Source: an uncultured Pseudomonadales bacterium (GTDB taxonomy: Bacteria; Pseudomonadota; Gammaproteobacteria; Pseudomonadales; Azotimanducaceae). From it: DNA of 64,000 nucleotides. The DNA is taken from the NCBI GenBank assembly GCA_938017975.1, contig CALIKQ010000006.1, positions 1 to 64,000 on the forward strand. The letters are read 5' to 3'. Shown in pieces: positions 28,916 through 38,688 of the stretch; within the stretch, counting starts at the first letter, position 1; each line of letters opens with the position of its first letter. Under the pieces are notes generated by a model that saw only the letters and a program-made list of their open reading frames with translations, was not told where the DNA came from and made no database searches. Both the position numbers and the translations under genes were made by a program.

Positions 28916-30436
28916 CTAACGATTGTTTGTCGACGTTGATAAAAATTGAAGCCCGTCCACTGCGATCATCGCCGCCTGCATCACTGATCGCGCTTTATTC
29001 TGGGTTTCCATCCATTCAAGCTCAGGCACGGAGTCTGCCACGATACCTGCTCCAGCTTGGACATAGAGGCGACCTCCCGAAATAACTGCTGTTCTAATCG
29101 CGATGGCGGTATCCATCTGCCCTTGCCACGAGAGATAGCCTACGGCGCCTCCGAAGATGCCTCGCTTCACCGGCTCAAGCTCATCGATCACTTCCATTGC
29201 TCTCACTTTAGGCGCACCGCTCAACGTGCCAACCGGCAAGGTCGCCTTCAGCACGTCAATGCCGCTCAAACCCGCCTTCAGCGTTCCGCTGACATTGGAT
29301 GCCATATGCATCACGTGCGCATACCTTTCGATCGTCATCATTTCAGAGACTCGAATAGAGCCTGTATCGCACACCCGCCCGATGTCATTACGCCCAAGAT
29401 CGATCAGCATCAAGTGCTCAGCGACTTCTTTCGGATCAGCCAATAACTCCGCCTCCATCTCAAGGTCTTCCTCAGCCGTCCGACCGCGCCTACGAGTGCC
29501 AGCAAGTGGTCGTACGGTCACCTCACCATGCTCGAGACGGGCTAGGATCTCCGGTGAGGAGGACACAATTTGCTCAGAATCGAGGTCCATAAAATACATG
29601 TAAGGTGACGGATTCAGCGCACGGAGCGCGCGATATAAATTCAGAGGCTCACTTTCAAAGACACAGGATAGACGTTGCGCCAAAATGACTTGCATGACGT
29701 CTCCGGCGAGTATGTAGTCTTTTATTTTTCTGACATCGCGCTTGAACGCGGACTCACCATAGGAGGATACGAAATCTGTCTCATTCAGGGCTGGCGCCAC
29801 ATCCGGAGCAAGTAACGATTCAGGTATCGCGCCTCGAAGAGCACCCTCCATCGCATCGAGACGCAATTGCGCCTGCTGCAATTCCTCATCTGAATGCTCT
29901 GAAACATGCGTAATCAAGTGCATGCGACCTTTTACATTATCAAAAACGATCACGTCATCCGAGACCATCAACACAATATCCGATGACCCGAGTTCATCTG
30001 GCGGCGCAGAGCCTTTAATCTTTGATTCAACAAAACGGACGGTGTCATAACCAAAATAACCCACCAACCCGCCAGTATAATTAGGCATTCCCTTTAGCCT
30101 TGGGTAGCTAAATTGCTTTTGCAGTTCAGAGATTTCAGCCAGAGGATCCAAGACCCGTTCATCGCGGGTGACGATGCCGGCCTCGGTCATCGTCAATCGC
30201 TCTCCTGCGATCCGCAAAACTCGCCTTGCCGGCAACCCAATGATCGAAAACCGAGACCACTTTTCACCCCCTTGGTTGGCTGATTCTAAGAGATAGCTAT
30301 AGGGACCTTGGGCGACTTTGACGTAACAAGACAGAGGCGTCTCAAAATCAGCGACGAGTTCCCGGCAAATCGGGAGATGACAAAAGCCTTGGTCAAGGAG
30401 TTCCGAAAAATAATCTGGTGTCAGTTCTTGGTACAC
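28916..30436 (-). CDS. trpE: Anthranilate synthase component I
   Basis: TrpE makes anthranilate from chorismate and is the feedback-controlled step. The 506-residue protein has the tryptophan-binding LLES element (PYSYLLESANQGG near residue 48), so it should be feedback-inhibited. The C-terminal chorismate-binding domain contains PLAGTRRRGRTAEED, LIDLGRNDIGRV and PVGTLSGAPKVRAMEVI. It lies 12 bases downstream of rpe, so there is no room for a leader-peptide attenuator directly upstream. Confidence 0.97.
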   Translation of the reverse strand: MYQELTPDYFSELLDQGFCHLPICRELVADFETPLSCYVKVAQGPYSYLLESANQGGEKWSRFSIIGLPARRVLRIAGERLTMTEAGIVTRDERVLDPLAEISELQKQFSYPRLKGMPNYTGGLVGYFGYDTVRFVESKIKGSAPPDELGSSDIVLMVSDDVIVFDNVKGRMHLITHVSEHSDEELQQAQLRLDAMEGALRGAIPESLLAPDVAPALNETDFVSSYGESAFKRDVRKIKDYILAGDVMQVILAQRLSCVFESEPLNLYRALRALNPSPYMYFMDLDSEQIVSSSPEILARLEHGEVTVRPLAGTRRRGRTAEEDLEMEAELLADPKEVAEHLMLIDLGRNDIGRVCDTGSIRVSEMMTIERYAHVMHMASNVSGTLKAGLSGIDVLKATLPVGTLSGAPKVRAMEVIDELEPVKRGIFGGAVGYLSWQGQMDTAIAIRTAVISGGRLYVQAGAGIVADSVPELEWMETQNKARSVMQAAMIAVDGLQFLSTSTNNR

Positions 30437-30448
30437 GTTCGCCTCAAA

Positions 30449-31117
30449 TTACACCGTCTTCAACGCCGCGCGCATCGCTTTGAGCGTTGCAACATAATCA
30501 GAACTGCCAAAGATTGCAGATCCTGCGACAAAAGTATCTGCGCCAGACGCACGTATCTCGGCGATATTATCTATTTTTACACCGCCATCGACTTCTAACC
30601 GAGTATCGAGACCCCGGGCATCTATCATCTGCCGAATCTGTCGAATTTTGTCGTGGGTTGATGGTATGAATTTTTGCCCCCCAAATCCTGGATTGATAGA
30701 CATCACAAGAATCATGTCGAGTTTGTCTATCACCCATTCAAGTACCGAGACTGGCGTTGCAGGGTTCAGCACCAATCCGGCTTTGACGCCTGCAGATCGA
30801 ATCATCTCAAGAGATCGGTCGACATGTTTTGATGCCTCGGGATGAAATGTGATGTAGCTTGCACCGACCTTAATAAATTCCTCAATCATGGCATCTACCG
30901 GCTCGACCATCAGATGAACATCAATCGGCGCCTGTATCCCGTAGTCTCGAATCGCCTGACAAACCATCGGCCCGATCGTTAAATTGGGGACATAGTGATT
31001 GTCCATTACATCGAAATGAATGATATCCGCGCCAGCATCAAGAACAGTCTCGATCTCGGCACCCAACCTCGCAAAATCAGCCGCCAATATCGAAGGCGCA
31101 ATCCAGCAATCTTTCAT
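30449..31117 (-). CDS. rpe: Ribulose-phosphate 3-epimerase
   Basis: Rpe interconverts ribulose-5-P and xylulose-5-P. The 222-residue TIM barrel has [38 protein letters not shown] and [14 protein letters not shown], with metal ligands His and Asp in place. The ATG at 31117 follows AAGAGGG at eight bases; upstream in-frame starts add residues foreign to the family. It leads the trpEGDC series. The phosphoglycolate phosphatase gene usually found between rpe and trpE is absent. Confidence 0.96.
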   Translation of the reverse strand: MKDCWIAPSILAADFARLGAEIETVLDAGADIIHFDVMDNHYVPNLTIGPMVCQAIRDYGIQAPIDVHLMVEPVDAMIEEFIKVGASYITFHPEASKHVDRSLEMIRSAGVKAGLVLNPATPVSVLEWVIDKLDMILVMSINPGFGGQKFIPSTHDKIRQIRQMIDARGLDTRLEVDGGVKIDNIAEIRASGADTFVAGSAIFGSSDYVATLKAMRAALKTV

Positions 31118-31542
31118 GATGTAAACCCTCTTAAAATCAGATGATTTGATAAACCTTTCATTCATGAACGCCCGTTATGGGAAGCACATAAAAGAAACGC
31201 CTGATCAAGGTCCCTTAGGTTTCGTAACGCTACTCCGCGGACGCTGTCCATTAGATCGACAGTTCCTACTCTTTAAAGGACCGAGCACTTCTTTCAGCGC
31301 TCGAACTTGGCTATCAAAAGCGCATTTACGCTACTGGCCTGTCCGATTGATATCTAAAACGTTTTGCAAACCGCTTCAGGCTTGAATGATCCAGAAACTT
31401 TTTCGCTGACGACGCTCCAACCTGGTTTGCAACGTTTGTTTCGCTTGCCCGCAACTTTTTCGAGCAACGACGCACTCCGCCTTGGTGAACCAAAGGTACA
31501 AGGTCATCCTCGGCAGAATTCAAGTTTACAGGATGCGATCCT
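31118..31542. other. Spacer between murU and rpe
   Basis: About 425 bases with no supported gene. Frames on both strands of 60-85 codons show no family resemblance. Two similar 20-base stretches beginning AACTTTTTCG and ending ACGACGC occur at about 31396-31415 and 31453-31473. The promoter of the rpe-trp operon should lie in the right-hand part as read on the minus strand, at about 31140-31200. Confidence 0.45.
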
Positions 31543-32211
31543 TCAACGACACAGGCCAGACTCATAATCTGCCCTCGCATCGCTCAGACGTTGAGGAGTA
31601 CCAATATCTGACCAGTAACCGAGATGCATTTCTCCAGTCAATGCACCCTCGTTGGCAGCGGGAAACAAAACCTCTCGCAAGGGATATGACGCCTTTGAGC
31701 ATCTGCGCACTAAACTCGGCGAAATTACCCCGATACCGGCGAAGGTCGCTTCATTTCCGAGCCGTGCCAGACCATCTGCTGTCAACCGAAAATCACCCCG
31801 AGAGTGATGCGCTGGGTTTCTAACGAGCACCACATGATTTTTTAAGAGACCAGGCTCCATCAGACGGCGATAGTCGTAGTCCACCAAAATATCACTGCTC
31901 ACAATGATGAAAGGCGCATCGCCCAAGAATGTCAGCGCCTGTCGCGCGCCTCCACCTGTTTCTAACAGCACTTGCTCCAACGAGTATGAAATATTGAGCC
32001 CATACCGTTCGCCATTGCCGAGGACCTCCTGAATCAGATCTGCCCGATAATGCACATTAATGACAACATCCCTGACACCTGCCTCGTTCAGCTTTCTAAG
32101 ATGCCGCTCGATCAGTGTTTCCTTGCCCACAGTCAATAACGGTTTTGGGCAATCATCTGTGAGGGGTCGCATGCGCTCACCCCGACCCGCCGCTAGCAAC
32201 AGTGCCCTCAC
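31543..32211 (-). CDS. murU: N-acetylmuramate alpha-1-phosphate uridylyltransferase
   Basis: MurU makes UDP-MurNAc directly from MurNAc-1-phosphate, a cell-wall recycling route that bypasses fosfomycin-sensitive MurA. The 222-residue nucleotidyltransferase starts RALLLAAGRGERMRPLTDDCPKPLL, has SSDILVDYDY as metal site near residue 108 and GYWSDIGTP near the end. The start is the GTG overlapping the amgK stop (GTGA). Pairing with amgK identifies it as MurU rather than another sugar-phosphate nucleotidyltransferase. Confidence 0.93.
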   Translation of the reverse strand: MRALLLAAGRGERMRPLTDDCPKPLLTVGKETLIERHLRKLNEAGVRDVVINVHYRADLIQEVLGNGERYGLNISYSLEQVLLETGGGARQALTFLGDAPFIIVSSDILVDYDYRRLMEPGLLKNHVVLVRNPAHHSRGDFRLTADGLARLGNEATFAGIGVISPSLVRRCSKASYPLREVLFPAANEGALTGEMHLGYWSDIGTPQRLSDARADYESGLCR

Positions 32212-33218
32212 AATCGGGGGACCTCTAAACGAGGTTGGACATACTGTTGCAACCATTGAAAAAATCCAGAGCACTCATCCTGCTCTGAACAAACCTCGAA
32301 AACATATGCCATCACAAGGGGGATATCGCTCAGATATCTCGATTTCCTATCCCGCAAGCAAAGCCGCGCAAAAATTCCTGCACACTTTAAATGTCGCTGG
32401 AGTCCCATCAGATCAAACGCCTTTAGAAACCCTCTGAAATCCATCCCTTCTAAATCAGGGTGTTTTTTCCAAACATCGAAGTATGCAGCAACTTGCGACA
32501 TGACTAATGCTCGATCAAAGCGCCAATAACAATCTTTTAACAGCGACACCAAGTCATAGGTTAAAGGACCAACGACCGCGTCTTGATAATCAATCAGCCC
32601 CAGAGTTGTGCCGGGTAGCATCATAATGTTGCGACTATGGAAATCCCGGTGAACGAACACCTGAGGCTGCCGGACTGCAGACTCGGTTAAAAAAGCAGTT
32701 AAGGACGCCCAAACCGTCCAAAATTCCTCGTCAAGCTCAATGTTCAGCAAGCGCTGCAAGTACCACTCGGGGAATAGCGCCAGTTCGGCTTGGAGCATTG
32801 CACTTGAATAGTCCGGAAAAGTACCCTCGACACGCGCCAAAGATTCAAGCCGCAGCAAAAGATCAGGTAGCAAGTCTCCAGGCTTGATCGAGCCACCAGC
32901 ATATAGGTCGAACAAATTTTGATCGCCAAAGTCGGATAACGCCAAAAACCCCAACGCCTCATCGACCGCAAAAACCTCTGGCACCGGTTGGCCTGCTCTC
33001 CGAAGCTGCTCAGTAACGTATAAAAACTGTGCGAGCGGTTCCTTATCGGGCGGCGCATCCATAAAGACCATCGGCTTTGACACAGCGGCGCACCTGAAAT
33101 AACGCCTAAAGCTTGCATCATCCGACACTGGACTGAACGTGCCTGGGTGAAGCGGTTCATCGCTGTTCAAAACGCTGCTTGCAACCCAAGCGCCAAGCGC
33201 GCGCACTCTAACATCCAT
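32208..33218 (-). CDS. amgK: N-acetylmuramate/N-acetylglucosamine anomeric kinase
   Basis: AmgK phosphorylates MurNAc and GlcNAc at the anomeric carbon, feeding MurU. The 336-residue protein has the aminoglycoside-phosphotransferase fold: a glycine-poor nucleotide loop near FSPVSDDASFRRYFR, catalytic HRDFHSRNIM near residue 193 and metal-binding LIDYQDAVVGPLTYDL near 210. It is coupled to murU and divergent from lptD, a well-known arrangement in Pseudomonas-like bacteria. Confidence 0.94.
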   Translation of the reverse strand: MDVRVRALGAWVASSVLNSDEPLHPGTFSPVSDDASFRRYFRCAAVSKPMVFMDAPPDKEPLAQFLYVTEQLRRAGQPVPEVFAVDEALGFLALSDFGDQNLFDLYAGGSIKPGDLLPDLLLRLESLARVEGTFPDYSSAMLQAELALFPEWYLQRLLNIELDEEFWTVWASLTAFLTESAVRQPQVFVHRDFHSRNIMMLPGTTLGLIDYQDAVVGPLTYDLVSLLKDCYWRFDRALVMSQVAAYFDVWKKHPDLEGMDFRGFLKAFDLMGLQRHLKCAGIFARLCLRDRKSRYLSDIPLVMAYVFEVCSEQDECSGFFQWLQQYVQPRLEVPRL

Positions 33219-33295
33219 ACTCGGGATTCCACCGCGTTGTTGATCGATATCATTATGGCTTATTCTCTACCTTTAGAGAAAACACGACGATTGCT

Positions 33296-35620
33296 ATGTT
33301 TCGACGGCCTTGCCGCTCAGTGTCGATTTCGATTTGGCTGACGCTCCTTGCCGTGTCAAATCCTAGTTTCAGCGAAACTGCAAAGCAGGACCTGAGCGCA
33401 GAGCAATGCGAAAAACCAGTCGCCATTCTCCCGGGCTTAGTCAGACAACAAACTTTGGTCAGAGCCAAGAACGCGGAGGTCATCCCCGGCAAAACCCTAT
33501 CTTTGTTTGGCGACGTCAGAATCAGACGAGCAGAGACGGAAATTACCGCTGATCAAGCCGAACTCAATGTGGTTGACAATACCTTAGACCTGAACGACCA
33601 GGTGTCTATTATTGACAACGGTTTGTGCATACACGGGGTATCCGCATCGGGAAATTTCTTCGAGGGCCTTGGGAGCGTTCAGTCTGCCCGCTTTCGACTC
33701 AGTGATTCAGGCCTGCGAGGTCAGGCCGAAGAAATCAAGCTCGCTCCGGGTCGTCGCCTTGATCTATCGAAAGGGCTTGTTACCCGGTGCCCTCAAGGCT
33801 CAAACACTTGGCAAATATCCAGCGCCACCCTTACCGCTGATCCGGATCAAGGCCGGGTCACCGCAAAAAATATGGCCCTTCGTGTGCGAAATTTACCTGT
33901 TTTGTATCTACCCTACATCAAGCTTGCAACGGATACAGAGCGACAATCCGGATTTCTTCCGATTGGACTTTCTCAAGACAGTCGCAACGGCGTAGAGACT
34001 AGTATTGATTACTACCTCAACGTTCGATCAAATTTTGACGCAACCGTGACTGCACGCCATTTATCTAAGCGTGGCACGATCATCGGTAGCGAAATCCGGG
34101 GCCTAGGGAATTTTTATACCGGTCAAATCAATGCCGAATTTCTACCCAAAGATGATTTAGAAATTTGGCGTGAAAGATCTGACATGCCCGACGAAGATCG
34201 AAAAGATCGCCATATCATCAGCGTCTTTCACGCCTACAACCGCGGCATCTTCTCTAGCAAAATTAAGTTTATTGAGGCCTCAGACGACAACTTTCTCAGA
34301 GATTTTGACAGCGATGTTGCGCCCCACGCCGCAAGCCTCGGGTCAATTCAGGCGGCCAATCCACAATACGAAAAAATATTGTCCGCGCTCAACCAAAGTG
34401 TCGAAGTCAATCTCCAAGGCAGGCATCTTGGTGCGCAACTTGTTTACCAGGGTTTCCAAAGCTTGACCCCTGTCTTTACCGAGCAAGCTGAAAAACGTCC
34501 AAGCCTGATGCTTGATTATCATCGCCGATGGGGCGCGATCCGAGTATCCGCCCTCGCGAGCGCGACTCAATTTCGCGAACCCTCGCGCACGTATCATCCT
34601 TCTAAGGTTCAGCGACGGACCTATGAATCCGCTCTTTCATGGCCGAAGCAGGGAAACTGGGGAAAAATTGAAAGCACGATCGGCTTTCAACACAAGCATT
34701 ATGCGTCATCGAACGAGCACTTTGATGCCGGGGGCGAGAACTTCCCCTATTTGCAAGTGCTTGGCACCACAACCCTTTTCAAACCGAGCTTCAACAGTAA
34801 AACCACCAAAACACTGGAGCCAAGAATCAGTCTTGTTTTCGGTAAGAATGATATCTGGCAGCACCAACCGATCCTCGATTCCGCGCCTCTGGCCATGAAT
34901 TATGAGGCAATTTTCAATCCCACCGGTGCCTCAGGAGGAGATCTTGCGCCTACAAATACAACCTTATCTGCAGGGTTCGCCCACCGATGGATTGACTCGA
35001 CCAGAGGGCGAGAAATACTCAGTGCTCGGTTAGGGATCAGGCACCAATTCTCAAGCCAACGAGTCTCGAACGGTCAAGACGATGGCACATCGCACCTTCT
35101 TGTCGCCCTGTCGCTGAACCCAGCCCCGTCTTTCAGTGGCCAGTTACAGCTGGCCTATGACCGACGACATCAGAGAATCAACTCCGGATTTTTGAGTGTG
35201 TCCTATCAACCGAGCGCTGGAGTCTTTGCCAGCCTTCAGCATCGCTATCAAAGCTTCAACGACCGAAGCCTGGGGGCACACCAAAGGGAGGAATTTTCAG
35301 TCTCTCAACTGGCCTTGAGCGCACCCCTTGGTAATCGATGGCAGATACTCGGTCTGTGGGGGAAAAACAATACATCTGGCAAAAATATAGAGTCCGTAGC
35401 TGGTCTATCATACAATGCATGCTGCTGGTCATTAGAAGTCGCCTATCGCCGCTACTTTGACCCGCAACTGGTTTGGAATGAGCAGCGTTATGAGATCGAA
35501 CGAGCCTCTCGCTCTGGCATGTTTTTAACGCTGGAACTTAAAGGGCTCATGCGTATAGGCAGCGACATCAGCCGGGTCTTTCAACGAAGCGTTCCAGTTT
35601 TTAAGCCGATGCCACGGTAA
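33296..35620 (+). CDS. lptD: LPS-assembly protein LptD
   Basis: LptD is the outer-membrane beta-barrel that inserts lipopolysaccharide together with LptE. The 774-residue precursor has a signal peptide ending near residue 27, an OstA/LptA-like beta-jellyroll (about 50-190) and a long barrel. The Cys positions needed for its inter-domain disulfides are visible: one after the signal (AEQCEKP), one in VTRCPQGSN and the adjacent pair in NACCWSL. Disulfide formation needs periplasmic oxidation, which is relevant to the truncated DsbD near 49.5 kb. It is followed by its periplasmic chaperone surA. Confidence 0.96.
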   Translation: MFRRPCRSVSISIWLTLLAVSNPSFSETAKQDLSAEQCEKPVAILPGLVRQQTLVRAKNAEVIPGKTLSLFGDVRIRRAETEITADQAELNVVDNTLDLNDQVSIIDNGLCIHGVSASGNFFEGLGSVQSARFRLSDSGLRGQAEEIKLAPGRRLDLSKGLVTRCPQGSNTWQISSATLTADPDQGRVTAKNMALRVRNLPVLYLPYIKLATDTERQSGFLPIGLSQDSRNGVETSIDYYLNVRSNFDATVTARHLSKRGTIIGSEIRGLGNFYTGQINAEFLPKDDLEIWRERSDMPDEDRKDRHIISVFHAYNRGIFSSKIKFIEASDDNFLRDFDSDVAPHAASLGSIQAANPQYEKILSALNQSVEVNLQGRHLGAQLVYQGFQSLTPVFTEQAEKRPSLMLDYHRRWGAIRVSALASATQFREPSRTYHPSKVQRRTYESALSWPKQGNWGKIESTIGFQHKHYASSNEHFDAGGENFPYLQVLGTTTLFKPSFNSKTTKTLEPRISLVFGKNDIWQHQPILDSAPLAMNYEAIFNPTGASGGDLAPTNTTLSAGFAHRWIDSTRGREILSARLGIRHQFSSQRVSNGQDDGTSHLLVALSLNPAPSFSGQLQLAYDRRHQRINSGFLSVSYQPSAGVFASLQHRYQSFNDRSLGAHQREEFSVSQLALSAPLGNRWQILGLWGKNNTSGKNIESVAGLSYNACCWSLEVAYRRYFDPQLVWNEQRYEIERASRSGMFLTLELKGLMRIGSDISRVFQRSVPVFKPMPR

Positions 35621-35662
35621 TGTTGAAGCGGCTAGGCAAATCCTGAGACAAGGTCATAATCC

Positions 35663-36940
35663 ATGTTTATACGCCTCACACTCTTGCTAATCGCCGCCGG
35701 TACCCCGTTTTCATCCTATGCGCTACCGGTCATGCTCGATGAGATTGCAGCAATTGTTGACGATGACGTCATTACCGTCTCTGAGGTTAAAGAGAGGGCA
35801 AAGGCAATCTACGCTCAAGCAAAAGACCCCTCTCAGCTGCCCAGCGATGAAGTGTTGACCGAGCAAATTGTAGAGCGTCTGATTGTTGAAAGCTTACAGC
35901 TGCAAATGGCGAGAAGGGCCGGTGTCCGAATCAGTGACGTCGAGCTCAATGAGGCCATGACGAGAATCGCTGGTCAAAATCAACTGAGCCTCGCGCAATT
36001 TAGAGAAGCATTGGCTGGCGATGGCATCTCCTATGAAGGTATGCGTCAACAAATCGAGCGGGAAATCATGATTGGCAGGGTTCAACAGGGCGTCATGAAC
36101 AGCCGAATAGAAATCAGTGAACAAGCCATCACAGATTTTCTCGATTCCGATGCCGGTCGAGAACTGACAGCCGATGAGTATCGCGTTGGACATATATTGC
36201 TCGCGACGAACTCCGATATGACGCAAAAAGATATCGCACAAACCAAGGCCAAAGCCGAGCAGCTTGTAATCGAACTCGGTTCTGGCGCAAATTTTCAAAC
36301 GCTGGCCATGACCCATTCCGCCGGAAAAAACGCGCTGGAAGGCGGTGACCTAGGCTGGCGGAAGCCCGCCGCGCTTCCAACTCTGTTTTCCGATCTTGTG
36401 ATCGAGCTCCAGCTTGAGGAAGTCAAAGGCCCCATTCAAAGCGGTTCGGGCTTTCACATCATTAAATTACTGCAAAAGCGCGGAGCAACCGCAGCAGGCA
36501 TGGTAGACCAAACCCGGGTGCGGCATGTCTTAATAAACCCAAACGAAATTAGATCTCTAGAAGAAGCCAAAGCGTTAGCAGAGAGCCTGCGAGAAGAGGT
36601 GCTAGGCGGGCGGCCCTTTGACGAAATTGCCCGACTTTACTCCGAGGATCCTGGTTCCGCGCTCAAAGGCGGAGACCTCGGCTGGAGCACCGGTAGTGAA
36701 TTCGTGGGCAGTTTCGAGGCGGCCATCGAAGCAACTCAAATTAACGAGGTCAGCCCTGTGTTTCAGAGCGAATTTGGGTTTCATTTTCTAGAAGTAACCG
36801 GACGCAGAACCGAGGATTTCAGCGAGCGTTTCAAGCGCAATCAAGCTGCAAACTTCCTTCGAGGCCGATCGTTTGATGAAGAAGTCGACAACTGGGTTCG
36901 TGAAATCAGAGAAGACGCTTTTGTCGAAGTCAGGCTTTAA
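35663..36940 (+). CDS. surA: Periplasmic chaperone and peptidyl-prolyl isomerase SurA
   Basis: SurA escorts outer-membrane proteins, including LptD, across the periplasm. The 425-residue precursor has a signal peptide ending at about residue 20 (SSYALP), the N-terminal chaperone domain starting LDEIAAIVDDDVITVSEV, and two parvulin domains at about 170-270 and 285-385, each with GGDLGW and GFHIIKL/GFHFLEV motifs. Length and architecture are standard. It lies 42 bases after lptD and its 3' end adjoins or overlaps pdxA. Confidence 0.96.
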   Translation: MFIRLTLLLIAAGTPFSSYALPVMLDEIAAIVDDDVITVSEVKERAKAIYAQAKDPSQLPSDEVLTEQIVERLIVESLQLQMARRAGVRISDVELNEAMTRIAGQNQLSLAQFREALAGDGISYEGMRQQIEREIMIGRVQQGVMNSRIEISEQAITDFLDSDAGRELTADEYRVGHILLATNSDMTQKDIAQTKAKAEQLVIELGSGANFQTLAMTHSAGKNALEGGDLGWRKPAALPTLFSDLVIELQLEEVKGPIQSGSGFHIIKLLQKRGATAAGMVDQTRVRHVLINPNEIRSLEEAKALAESLREEVLGGRPFDEIARLYSEDPGSALKGGDLGWSTGSEFVGSFEAAIEATQINEVSPVFQSEFGFHFLEVTGRRTEDFSERFKRNQAANFLRGRSFDEEVDNWVREIREDAFVEVRL

Positions 36941-37910
36941 TGCCCCGATTGTAATCACCCCCGGTGAACCCGCTGGGATAGGTCCGGATATCTGTCTTCT
37001 GAGTGAGACCAAGATCTCAGAAGGCGCTCCGCGACTTTATATCACCGATCCGGCCCTTCTCGAGCAGCGCGCAGCCGCACTTCGTCTCGATATTTCTGTA
37101 CATACCATGCAACATGTTCTGGATTATCGCCCAGAGCAGATAAACGTTTTGCCGATCGACTTGGGTTATCTTTGCATCCCTGGCAGTCTCGATCATCGAT
37201 CTGGTGCCTTTGTCCTTGCCTGCCTTGAACGCGGTGTCGAGCTCTGCCTCAACGGCAATGCGCGCGCATTGGTGACCGGACCCATTCAAAAATCCGTGGT
37301 CAGCCAATCCTTCCCTAAATTCACCGGTCATACCGAGTGGCTTGCACACCGAACCTTTAGCAGTGAGCCCGTGATGATGCTGGTTGATCAAGGTCTACGA
37401 GTGGCTCTGGTGACAACACATCTTCCCCTTGCGGATGTCGCCGGAGCAATTACATCAGACAAGGTCGCATCAACCATTTCCCAAACCCTTCACGCTCTGA
37501 GGACACAATTCGGTGTGGCGCAACCCCTCATTTCTGTTTGCGGGCTAAATCCTCATGCAGGAGAAGGTGGATATTTAGGCAGAGAAGAAATCGACGTGAT
37601 CGAGCCCGTGATTCGCGCATTTAAAGACCAAGGCGAACACGTTCAAGGCCCCATTCCAGCAGATACTGCCTTTACTCAACGGTCACTCGAAGGCGTCGAT
37701 GCTGTGATCGCGATGTACCACGATCAAGGCTTGCCCGTACTCAAGCACAGCGGTTTTGGAAGCGCCGTCAACGTAACACTAGGCTTGCCCATTGTCCGAA
37801 CCTCTGTAGATCACGGCACTGCTCTGGATCTATCAGCCACTGGACGCGCAGAGCCTGGCAGTTTTTTAGCGGCCATCGAGCTTGCCGATCAGCTAAGCCA
37901 ACCCAGTTAG
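36921..37910 (+). CDS. pdxA: 4-hydroxythreonine-4-phosphate dehydrogenase
   Basis: PdxA oxidises 4-phosphohydroxy-threonine in the DXP-dependent vitamin B6 pathway. The coding frame holds IVITPGEPAGIGPDI, KFTGHTEWLAH with metal-binding His, and AMYHDQGLPVLKHSGFG. The TTG start used here gives 329 residues, equal to the E. coli protein, and overlaps surA by 20 bases. An ATG at 36876 and a GTG at 36900 in the same frame are alternatives that lengthen the overlap. The start is therefore uncertain; the identity is not. Confidence 0.93.
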   Translation: MSKSGFNAPIVITPGEPAGIGPDICLLSETKISEGAPRLYITDPALLEQRAAALRLDISVHTMQHVLDYRPEQINVLPIDLGYLCIPGSLDHRSGAFVLACLERGVELCLNGNARALVTGPIQKSVVSQSFPKFTGHTEWLAHRTFSSEPVMMLVDQGLRVALVTTHLPLADVAGAITSDKVASTISQTLHALRTQFGVAQPLISVCGLNPHAGEGGYLGREEIDVIEPVIRAFKDQGEHVQGPIPADTAFTQRSLEGVDAVIAMYHDQGLPVLKHSGFGSAVNVTLGLPIVRTSVDHGTALDLSATGRAEPGSFLAAIELADQLSQPS

Positions 37911-37920
37911 TACGCGCAGC

Positions 37921-38688
37921 ATGCAAGCTAAAAAACGATTCGGGCAAAACTTCCTTCAAGACCCGGGCATTATCGCTCAGATTATCGATGCTATTCGGCC
38001 CCAAACGCATCAAATGCTCGTCGAAATAGGACCTGGGCGAGGCGCCCTCACAGAGCACCTTGCTCGGGGCCACCAACCCTTCAGTGTTATTGAACTGGAT
38101 CGAGACCTTATCCCTGGACTCCGTCAGAAACTACCTGATTCCGTCAATATTATCGAAGCTGATGTTCTCAAATATGACTTCTCGCATTTTTCGATGCCGC
38201 TTTTTGTGGTTGGCAACCTCCCCTACAACATTTCGACCCCACTGTTATTTAAGCTTTTTGAACAGACGCCTAAACCGGAGCGAATGATCTTTATGTTGCA
38301 GCGTGAGGTAGTCAATCGGTTAGTCGCCAACCCTGGCTCTAAGGCCTATGGTCGTTTATCCGTGATGGCCCAATACCATTGCGGAGTTACAAAAGTACTC
38401 GATGTTCCCGCCAATGCCTTCAACCCTGCGCCAAAAGTCGACTCAGCCGTCGTTGAACTGCAGCCTCATCGCACCCAGGTCCACGATACGACCGAACCTA
38501 AATTGCTGTCTGAGGTGCTGGTCAGCGCTTTTGGAAAACGACGAAAAACACTTCGAAACGCACTGTCTCATTTGATCACTGCTGAGGAGTTATCAAGCAT
38601 GGACATTGACCCCACTCTGCGGGCGGAAGCGCTGACCGTAAAGCAGTTTATAGATTGTGCAAATTTTTTGCGGGCCAGCCGACAATGA
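37921..38688 (+). CDS. rsmA: 16S rRNA (adenine1518-N6/adenine1519-N6)-dimethyltransferase
   Basis: RsmA (KsgA) dimethylates two adenosines in the 3' hairpin of 16S rRNA late in 30S assembly. The 255-residue protein starts KKRFGQNFLQDPGI, has the SAM-binding LVEIGPGRGALTEHL and catalytic NLPYNIS near residue 100. It lies ten bases after pdxA and overlaps apaH by four bases. The apaG gene, often found between rsmA and apaH, is missing. Confidence 0.97.
   Translation: MQAKKRFGQNFLQDPGIIAQIIDAIRPQTHQMLVEIGPGRGALTEHLARGHQPFSVIELDRDLIPGLRQKLPDSVNIIEADVLKYDFSHFSMPLFVVGNLPYNISTPLLFKLFEQTPKPERMIFMLQREVVNRLVANPGSKAYGRLSVMAQYHCGVTKVLDVPANAFNPAPKVDSAVVELQPHRTQVHDTTEPKLLSEVLVSAFGKRRKTLRNALSHLITAEELSSMDIDPTLRAEALTVKQFIDCANFLRASRQ

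Noticed and set aside
28860-31165. Tryptophan attenuator before trpE
   Set aside because: trpE follows rpe by only 12 bases, and no Trp-rich leader peptide with alternative hairpins is found there.
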